Source: Coix lacryma-jobi var. lacryma-jobi
Taxonomy: Eukaryota; Streptophyta; Magnoliopsida; Poales; Poaceae
Direction: 5' to 3'
Length of the DNA: 64,000 bases
NCBI GenBank assembly: GCA_009763385.1
Contig: CM019826.1
Coordinates: forward strand, 96,022,848 to 96,086,847
Shown here: positions 57,073 through 64,000 of the stretch, one piece after another
Numbering within the stretch: position 1 is the first letter of the stretch
Layout: each line of letters starts with the position of its first letter
Position numbers and translations under genes: made by a program
The notes under the pieces: model-generated
The model's database searches: none
What the model saw: the letters and a program-made list of their open reading frames with translations, nothing else
Told to the model about the DNA's origin: nothing

Positions 57073-57875
57073 TGATGAAGGACGGCCCGATCTTCCGTGA
57101 GGTAGCGATAGGTTCGATTGGTGGAGAACTCGACGTTGGCGATCCGGCTTCAAATCAGACACGATTCGAACCCTGCAACCGTTACACCACTGCTCCGTTG
57201 GTTATCAACCAAGCACAACTTGATTGACCTCGCCAAGAAGGCTAATCCTGCAAGCGAATCGAAGAACACAAGCAAGAAGGTAAAGCACGCAATCTGAAAT
57301 TGCAGATATGAATATCACGAATATATTAGAGGGGTTCAAGAACTCGGTTCCAAAGGACTAATCGACACAGTGGAGGAGATCAAGAACGGGGGCCCTGGAT
57401 CACTGTAAAAGGATTTGTCACCACAGTTACAATGAACGATTCAGTTTCTCGGTGGAAAACTAAACTCAAAACAAAACCCAAGACCTAACGACGGCGGCGG
57501 CGGCTAAATATAGGGTTTAGGTCGTCGCCCCTGCTGGACGCGCCCCCTAATGGGCTCCAAGACGATACACGGCCCAACGGACCAAAATACGGTGACGCAG
57601 CACCCTGGCAGATTCTGGACGCTGACTTGTTTCGACGATTCCCGTTGACTCCGGACGTATTTTGACGTGATTCCAAAGCCATTGGTTAGCTTATCAAATT
57701 ATCTTTCCAAGCATATCTGGTTCGTCGAAAACGGAGTCCGTATGCATCCGGGGCGTTGATTTTACTCGGGACTGCTCCTGAATTCCGAGGGTGACGTGAA
57801 AACTGAGTTGGAGTCGGATTGCAACTTGGGGAAGACCATGGCGTCGGTGAGTCCAACTTGGCGATGTCCTCATCA
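57073..57875 (-). repeat. TE-J 3' LTR (803 bp)
   Basis: - strand TGATGAGGACATCGCC to CCGTCCTTCATCA, with a TATATTTAG box at about 57507-57515. The start encodes DEDIAKLDSPTP of the ORF. Confidence 0.95.
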
Positions 57876-59872
57876 TCCTCCCCTTCTTGAATTGGAGTCG
57901 TCCTCGACTCCATCTTGGCGATGTCCTCATCATCCCCTCCTTCTAAAATTGGAGTTGTCCGCGACTCCATGTCATCTCCAAGCTCCTGCAAAAGGTTAGT
58001 GACCGCACAATGCGAAACACAATGTATAGAATCATGTGCAGCAACACTAACATGTCGACAAAGCATAGTATAACAAGGAGCATCATTAGTATCACATAAC
58101 GCAGCAGCAGTAGAAGTTGTAGCAAGAAAAACACCTCCTTTTAACTTAATCTCATTATTGTTAGCAATATTTGTTGGAGGTTTATTTTTATTTTTAATCT
58201 CTTTAGCATGTTTAATAATATCCGTAGGAGACAAAGGCAGCAAAGTAATTTTCTTGTCCTTATGTATGATAGTGTATGTATTAGTTCTACCATGGTGTAA
58301 AGCATCATTATCAAATTCCCATGGGCGACCTAACAAAATAGAACAAGCTTGCATAGGGACAACGTCAAAATCAGCAGTATCATGATAAGAGCCTGTGAAA
58401 AAGCTAATGCGTGCTGATTTAGTTACCTTAGTCATACCATTATTATTGAACCATTGAAGTTTATATGGATACGAATGTTGTCGTGTGGTTAAGCCAAGCT
58501 TCTCAACCAAATCCGAACTCACCAAGTTGTTGCAACTCCCGCTATCAATGATGGTGAGAACACGACAACCCTGCACAATGAGATACATGTGGAACAAATT
58601 GTGGCGTTGGATCTTCATCTCTTCTTCTTCATGTCCCACACGTGTACTCAACACTCGCTGCACAAGAAGACTAGGATAATCCGCAGCAGCAGCCACAGAG
58701 TCAATGGTGATGGTCTCCTTGTCGTGATCGTCCTCGATGGAATCTGCAGCAATGTTAGCAGCAAGAGCTAAATCATCTTCAACATCACTAGTACTTACAT
58801 ATCCATCCTCGGTAGCAATGAAAGCACGACGACTGGGGCAATCCTTCATGACATGTCCCATGCCTTTGCATCGGTGGCAAATGATTGTAGAGCTAGACGA
58901 GGAAGATCTAGTAGAAGCACCCGAAGTGGCACCTTTCTTGAATTGTGGAATCTGCACACTAGACAATTTACTTACCTCGGAAGGTGTAGACGGCTGTGGT
59001 GCAGCAGGAAGCTTGGGCGTCTCCGGCTCGGAACGTTGCTGAAAAGTCCTCCCAGTGTTATACCTGAAAGGTTGGTGTTGTTTGCGTCCCTGTACTTCTC
59101 GTTCAGCTTTAAGAGCAAGATGATATAATTGGCTGAACCTAGTCCAATCTTTGTAATCAAGAATATCCTGGATATCACGATTTAAACCACCAAAGAATCT
59201 AGCACTAGCATCATCATCATCTTCATGTATACCACAACGTGCTAAACCAATAAGCAATTCTTGATAATATGCCTCTACTCCTTTATCACCTTGTTTTAAA
59301 GTTTGCAGTTTCAAACGTAGATCACGTTGGTAATAAGGAGGAACAAAACGAGATTTCATGCGTTGCTTTAAAGTATTCCAAGTTTGAGGCACAGCAGCAG
59401 CATTATTAGCATTGCAAAGATCACTCCACCAGAATAAAGCAAAATTAGTAAACTCACTAGTAGCAAGTCTAACTCTATGCTCAGCAGGAACATTATAAGA
59501 ATCAAATTTTTGTTGAACAGTAAGTTCCCAATCTAAATATGTCTCTGGATCCATATTACCAGCAAAGGAAGGTAGGCTAAATTTAATTTTAGCAAAAGGA
59601 TCATTATTATTATTATTACCTCCCATACCGCGACGATTGAAGTTGAGGCGGCGACGAGGACCAGCATCAGCATCCGCATCGTCATCACCAAAAGCATCCG
59701 CATCTTCGTCATCACGATTTGGTTGAGGGCGTTGCTCAAGCTGCGTAATGCGGTTGACCAAATTGTTCACGTTGCGTGTCAGCTCGGTCATAAGATTGCG
59801 TTGTTCATTCATGAATGTCGTAAGCTCGCCTTTGGACACGCACTCATTGAAGTCCGTCGGAATTCCTGCCAT
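57686..59872 (-). CDS. gag: TE-J Gag-protease fused to CRM-type tail, intact
   Basis: 728 codons from MAGIPTDFNECVSKGELTTF (59872). An N-terminal coiled coil (LTRNVNNLVNRITQLEQ) and acidic DADAFGDDDADADA are followed by the gag core FAKIKFSLPSFAGNMDPETY and RFVPPYYQRDLRLKLQTLKQ. The zinc knuckle is CHRCKGMGHVMKDC (about 58880-58835) and the protease motif TIIDSGSCNNLVSSDLVEKL (about 58555). After LLQELGDD the frame jumps to a 19-residue tandem repeat, ESRTTPILEGGDDEDIAKM then ESRTTPIQEGEDDEDIAKL. It ends inside the 3' LTR. It would supply capsid and protease but no polymerase. Confidence 0.93.
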   Translation of the reverse strand: MAGIPTDFNECVSKGELTTFMNEQRNLMTELTRNVNNLVNRITQLEQRPQPNRDDEDADAFGDDDADADAGPRRRLNFNRRGMGGNNNNNDPFAKIKFSLPSFAGNMDPETYLDWELTVQQKFDSYNVPAEHRVRLATSEFTNFALFWWSDLCNANNAAAVPQTWNTLKQRMKSRFVPPYYQRDLRLKLQTLKQGDKGVEAYYQELLIGLARCGIHEDDDDASARFFGGLNRDIQDILDYKDWTRFSQLYHLALKAEREVQGRKQHQPFRYNTGRTFQQRSEPETPKLPAAPQPSTPSEVSKLSSVQIPQFKKGATSGASTRSSSSSSTIICHRCKGMGHVMKDCPSRRAFIATEDGYVSTSDVEDDLALAANIAADSIEDDHDKETITIDSVAAAADYPSLLVQRVLSTRVGHEEEEMKIQRHNLFHMYLIVQGCRVLTIIDSGSCNNLVSSDLVEKLGLTTRQHSYPYKLQWFNNNGMTKVTKSARISFFTGSYHDTADFDVVPMQACSILLGRPWEFDNDALHHGRTNTYTIIHKDKKITLLPLSPTDIIKHAKEIKNKNKPPTNIANNNEIKLKGGVFLATTSTAAALCDTNDAPCYTMLCRHVSVAAHDSIHCVSHCAVTNLLQELGDDMESRTTPILEGGDDEDIAKMESRTTPIQEGEDDEDIAKLDSPTPWSSPSCNPTPTQFSRHPRNSGAVPSKINAPDAYGLRFRRTRYAWKDNLIS
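57860..57973 (-). repeat. 57-bp tandem duplication over the PPT/LTR start of TE-J
   Basis: Two 57-bp units (57860-57916 and 57917-57973) each contain the purine tract and the LTR-start word TGATGAGGACATCGCC. Only the one at 57875 is the real LTR border, judging from the 5' LTR end. The repeat keeps the reading frame. Confidence 0.85.
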
Positions 59873-61195
59873 TGTTAGAAGATAGAAAAAAACTACAGCA
59901 GCAAAGGATTATCCCTATCAACTAAAGGAACCAAGTGGTGGTGGTAGAAGTGGAACTGGAATGCAAAATCACAGGCGGCTTACCACCGTCTTGCCTGTAT
60001 TCTTACCAACGCCAAACAAGATCAAACCAAAGTGACGAAGCAATCTGTTGTTGAGCGTGGGTAACAGTTGCAAGATAAACCTGTGCTGACAGAAGTATAT
60101 GTGGAGCTATAGGTAGGCACAATATGACAGCAAGGATTAGCAATTAACGAAAGCAGATTAGCAAAGTTCAATAAGTATCCAAAGCACAAGTCACAATTGC
60201 TGGCTAAGACGTGTGTAGACGTAGCGCAACAAGATGAAACAAAGAACGATGGAAAGAACTCACAGAACAAGCAAAGAATCTGAATTTTTCTTTGTCCTGA
60301 ATTTTCCCTTGATTTTCCAAAAAGGTACTAGTAGGAATCAAACTTTTTTTATTTTTTCACTATTTTTTTTTATTTTTCCTTGAACAAGGATCACAAAAGA
60401 TGTAACCACAAAAATTGGCGCCTGCAACTGAGGTCGGATGTGGTCTACACAAAATCAGCAAGTTCTCTGAAAAGCGTGCTGAAACCTTGTCAATTTTTTT
60501 TATTTATTTTCCCGATTTTTTTTTGGCAATTTGGAGGGACCAAACAGGGCGAAGCCGAGTTTGGGTGAGGTCCAAACGGTGTCAAGAATCGCCACAAAAA
60601 ATTTCAGATTTTTCGGACAAACGAGCGAAAAGTTATGTCTGTTTTACCGAATGTACCTCAAGTTATGTTTTCTGGAAGGCACACACAAAAATCGGCAGTA
60701 AGAGCAACTCGGCAGCGGCAGTTAAGGCAAAGCGACCCGAAACTCCAACACCGATCACAAGATCATGCGTCCTTGTGACTAACAACAGAAGGTAGATGCC
60801 AGATGATGTAAGGAGGGCTGCGATGCAGGCAAAAATTAGAGCGGTTGGCAACCTGTCTAGGGTTTGCGCGGCGGCGAGAAATTACACAAGGCGGCTAGCG
60901 GGCAAGTCGAGTAATGTGGTGGCTTCGACTTGTTGTTTAGGAACGGTGGATGGGATAGCGGCGAAAACAAAGAAACAGCAACGGGCACGATGAACTACGA
61001 CGACGAACACAACCTAAACCAGCAACAAGACTCGACCACGGACACAAACTCAACAAAGCGAATCTGAAACGAAATTGCAAAGGCACAAAAGGCGATAGGA
61101 CAGCGGAAATTGAAATATTTTTTGGCTTTTTGTGGACTGTAGGTAATAACAAATATGAATCTAAGGGCAAACGAGATTATACCTCGCGGGAAACC
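59873..61195 (-). other. TE-J untranslated leader
   Basis: About 1.3 kb between PBS and gag with T/A-rich homopolymer runs (60340-60380, 60495-60530) and no supported ORF. It presumably holds packaging signals; nothing specific is visible. Confidence 0.6.
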
Positions 61196-61196
61196 T

Positions 61197-61212
61197 GAAA
61201 AATCCGATACCA
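61197..61212 (-). promoter_or_regulatory. TE-J primer-binding site
   Basis: - strand TGGTATCGGATTTTTC, two bases after the 5' LTR end CATCA. Initiator-Met-like in its first nine bases. Confidence 0.75.
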
Positions 61213-61214
61213 AT

Positions 61215-62017
61215 TGATGAAGGACGGCCCGATCTTCCGTGAGGTAGCGATAGGTTCGATTGGTGGAGAACTCGACGTTGGCGATCCGGCTTCAAATCAG
61301 ACACGATTCGAACCCTGCAACCGTTACACCACTGCTCCGTTGGTTATCAACCAAGCACAACTTGATTGACCTCGCCAAGAAGGCTAATCCTGCAAGCGAA
61401 TCGAAGAACACAAGCAAGAAGGTAAAGCACGCAATCTGAAATTGCAGATATGAATATCACGAATATATTAGAGGGGTTCAAGAACTCGGTTCCAAAGGAC
61501 TAATCGACACAGTGGAGGAGATCAAGAACGGGGGCCCTGGATCACTGTAAAAGGATTTGTCACCACAGTTACAATGAACGATTCAGTTTCTCGGTGGAAA
61601 ACTAAACTCAAAACAAAACCCAAGACCTAACGACGGCGGCGGCGGCTAAATATAGGGTTTAGGTCGTCGCCCCTGCTGGACGCGCCCCCTAATGGGCTCC
61701 AAGACGATACACGGCCCAACGGACCAAAATACGGTGACGCAGCACCCTGGCAGATTCTGGACGCTGACTTGTTTCGACGATTCCCGTTGACTCCGGACGT
61801 ATTTTGACGTGATTCCAAAGCCATTGGTTAGCTTATCAAATTATCTTTCCAAGCATATCTGGTTCGTCGAAAACGGAGTCCGTATGCATCCGGGGCGTTG
61901 ATTTTACTCGGGACTGCTCCTGAATTCCGAGGGTGACGTGAAAACTGAGTTGGAGTCGGATTGCAACTTGGGGAAGACCATGGCGTCGGTGAGTCCAACT
62001 TGGCGATGTCCTCATCA
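61215..62017 (-). repeat. TE-J 5' LTR (803 bp)
   Basis: Reads the same as 57073-57875 over its whole length by visual comparison. Followed by the TSD ACGGA at 62018-62022. Confidence 0.95.
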
Positions 62018-62214
62018 ACGGATTCCTCCAAACTTGTAAGCTTGTTGTTTGTGGCAATCTGCGTAGCCTCCAACTGCCCCAGCTTTTCATTTGTCACCTG
62101 CAAGTCATTATCAAGTCCCTCTGTGTGCAGCTTCACTTTCCTTTCAAAATGCTGTATGATGCCCTTAGTGCGAGGTGTATGTAGTGTTTCGTTATCATCA
62201 TCTCCCCCTGTCAT
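62018..62214 (-). CDS. gag: TE-I gag N-terminal segment
   Basis: From ATG 62214: MTGGDDDNETLHTPRTKGII, a coiled coil (DNDLQVTNEKLGQLEATQIA) and NNKLTSLEES, then the TE-J target site. The reading frame on the other side of TE-J continues in phase if TE-J and one ACGGA are ignored, so gag was intact when TE-J arrived. Confidence 0.88.
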
Positions 62215-63252
62215 GGTTCAAAAACAAAGACAACAAGAAAGGCAAGTGAAGAAATAAAAGCCCTACAACTACTAGGATGTAGCTACAGCAAGTCTCTCAC
62301 ACTCAACTTGTTACACAAGTTCTTACCAATTCTTACCTTGCTTGACAGGAGGGGTCGTCTACCAACAAGTCTTCAGCAATGGATGAAGTGTATCGGTGCT
62401 GCGGCACAAGACCTGTCAAGCTGTAGAGTATGTGGAGCTATAGGTGGGCTGAAACAAGGATCGAACTAGCACCACGTTAGTTATAAAGGCGAGCTGAATA
62501 AACGTTCGACGACGGTACTGTGCTGGTCCTAGGCTAGACCGTGCTAGAGACGCGAGCCTGGACACAGAGGAAAACCACAACACACCCCTGAAAACAAGGT
62601 GGAACAAACCTAAAATCAATATGAAAAACAACCCCTTTTCTTTTGAATCTTTTCTCTTTTTTTCCTTTTTTTGGGCAACCTCAAAATCTGATTATATGAA
62701 CAAAAGAATACAAAGGAGCAATTCTCTCTCTAGAGTAAGGCCGAACAAGTATGGAGTTATCTTTCTTTTGGATCACAGAAGGACTCACGTAGATGGAGTT
62801 CAGGATATATTAACAAGCGGACTCCAAGTTCTACTCGGTTTCCACTCAGAACCAACCACAAACGGATTCCACCTATTGTCGAGTTCTACTCGGTTTCCAT
62901 TTTTTTATCACGTTGGTGGAACTCAGATTGGAACTCAACTCGATGCAGACCAAGACCACAGTTCAATTCGGACTTCACAACAGATTCGACAGAGAGAAGA
63001 TATGGTAATACTCGGCTGTGTAAAGATGGTGACAAGAACTCGAAACTCTAAAGGACTAAACACTAAGACCAGCAACTCGACACAAACCGAAGCAACGCAA
63101 ATTCAACAAGCCCTAACTAAACGGTACTAGCCAAGGCACAAAGGTTTAATAGGATTATGGAAAAACTAATCTACTATATTTTTTTTTGGCTTTTCTGGAC
63201 TATAGGAAATTAATTAAAAACAGCAACGGATTAGAAGTCTCTCACCGAAGAA
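62215..63252 (-). other. TE-I untranslated leader
   Basis: About 1 kb between PBS and gag. It contains CTACTCGGTTTCCA(C/T) twice (62833 and 62886) and A/T runs, but no supported gene. Confidence 0.6.
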
Positions 63253-63269
63253 CCTTGCTCTGATTACCA
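63253..63269 (-). promoter_or_regulatory. TE-I primer-binding site
   Basis: - strand TGGTAATCAGAGCAAGG, two bases after the LTR end. It resembles the initiator-Met site TGGTATCAGAGC with one extra A. Confidence 0.75.
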
Positions 63270-63271
63270 AC

Positions 63272-64000
63272 TGATGCGAACCCGTTAGGGTTTTTGCCCG
63301 ATCTTTCGATGAGAAACGGGGATAACTCGATTGGTGGATGGAGATGACATTCACGGCCCGACTACAGCCCTCAAGACCGCGCCTTAGCAACCGATACACC
63401 ACGTCCAATAGCCGTCACGATCTTGTGGAGCGCGACAACCAGCCCCTAGGGCTCCCGTCCTGCAAGCAATCGAAGAACTAGCAAGAACGAGGAAACAAGC
63501 ACTGAATTTGCAAGATGAAATTGAAGGCTTCAAACTGAATCTTAATCAACAATGGGGTTCCGAAGACAAGGAGACGGGCGGCTGATCCTGCACGCGCGCC
63601 TACAAGCAAGTAGCTAAGGCTAAACTTGATCTAAGCAAAACCCAACCCGACCATGGCGGCTATAGAGGGATATAAGTAGATGGATTGACGACCAAAAGAG
63701 TGTTGGGGTCGTCCTCCAACCCTAGGACGCGTCCCTAATGGACCCAACTTGATACATGGGCCATAAGCCCAAAATGAGGTGACACAGCACCCTGGACAAC
63801 AAGACCTGTCGACGGTAATTGGATCATTGCCGCTGCTGCCGAACAGATATTGACGTGGGACTTGATTCATATGAAAGTAAACTTGATAAGCTTTCCAACA
63901 AGTCCTGTAGCGCCTGAATCCGAATCCGTATGCAACCGTGGTGGCGGTCACAAGTTGGTGCTTTGCTGCAGTCCGAATCCAGCTAGCGCGAGTCCTTCTC
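63272..64000 (-). repeat. TE-I 5' LTR, cut by window end
   Basis: 729 of about 917 bp, matching 51686-52414. I see three differences: at 63349 (A against G at 51767), 63631 (G against A) and 63908 (T against A). Confidence 0.92.

Larger units (their letters stand above)
57073..62017 (-). mobile_element. TE-J: young non-autonomous CRM-like element
   Basis: 4945 bp with 803-bp LTRs (57073-57875 and 61215-62017) that I read as identical, ACGGA target duplications, a Met-type PBS and one intact 728-codon gag-protease frame. RT, RNase H and integrase are absent: the protease is followed directly by the CRM-type C-terminal tail and LTR. It must have been moved in trans. Its LTR ends (TGATGAGGAC...CATCA) and PBS match those of TE-I. 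Confidence 0.93.
51686..64000 (-). mobile_element. TE-I: CRM-like chromovirus carrying TE-J
   Basis: A - strand Ty3/gypsy element with a 3' LTR (51686-52602), one gag-pol frame, PBS and the visible part of its 5' LTR (63272-64000). Its LTRs start TGATGAGGAC and end with CATCA, and pol reads through the PPT into the 3' LTR. This is a combination known for CRM-clade elements. By eye the two LTRs differ at three of 729 comparable positions. TE-J (57073-62017) interrupts gag. Confidence 0.85.

Noticed and set aside
57073..57162. Start of the 1306-codon frame (MSDLKPDRQRRV...) as the start of TE-I Gag
   Set aside because: This part is TE-J LTR read through the junction. The true TE-I start is at 62214, on the other side of TE-J.

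Overview
The whole 64 kb is plant repetitive DNA. I see no host gene, rRNA or tRNA gene. It is a deep nest of LTR retrotransposons of the kind that fills grass genomes: SIRE/Maximus-like Ty1/copia, Tekay-like and CRM-like chromoviruses, and Tat- and Athila-like Ty3/gypsy elements. The families and the C/G-rich LTR leaders suggest a grass, probably panicoid, in a heterochromatic (possibly pericentromeric) region. Species cannot be named from the sequence.

Layout, with elements named TE-A to TE-J. TE-A (1-8956, +) is a decayed chromovirus with a 4.3-kb LTR, inserted in TE-B. TE-B (8957-14050, -) is the gag end and 5' LTR of a copia element, inserted in TE-C. TE-C (14051-17534 and 42211-44508, -) is an Athila-like remnant without RT or integrase. 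It is split by TE-D (17535-42210, -, TSD GTTAG), a second copy of the TE-A family with both LTRs. The 3' LTR of TE-D is split by TE-E (20845-30313, +, TSD AACGG), a Tat-like element without recognisable RT or integrase but with an antisense spliced gene. To the right, TE-C sits in the copia element TE-F (44509-46820, -), which sits in the copia element TE-G (46821-50009, -). TE-G is also broken by TE-H (50010-51685, +, Tat-like). TE-H is broken by TE-I (51686-64000, -, CRM-like, 5' LTR running off the window). TE-I carries TE-J (57073-62017, -, TSD ACGGA), a non-autonomous CRM-like element with visually identical LTRs, the youngest insertion seen here.

The most unusual biology is in the TE-A/TE-D family. 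Between its primer-binding site and gag it has an extra ORF whose N-terminus copies the histone H3 tail (ARTKLTARKATGG...LATK, keeping the K4 and K9 contexts). The middle is partly coiled coil and the end is strongly acidic. The same element carries an integrase chromodomain, the kind of module that binds methylated H3 tails. The extra ORF and gag both start exactly at a splice-acceptor-like CAG|ATG, and a 136-nt intron-like segment precedes the extra ORF. The LTRs hold a second small spliced ORF whose exon lengths (147 and 65 nt) are kept in all three LTR copies. Other notable structures are arrays of arm-covarying hairpins in the copia LTRs, a triplicated tRNA-Asp primer-binding site in TE-C, and a duplicated PPT/LTR-start junction in TE-J.
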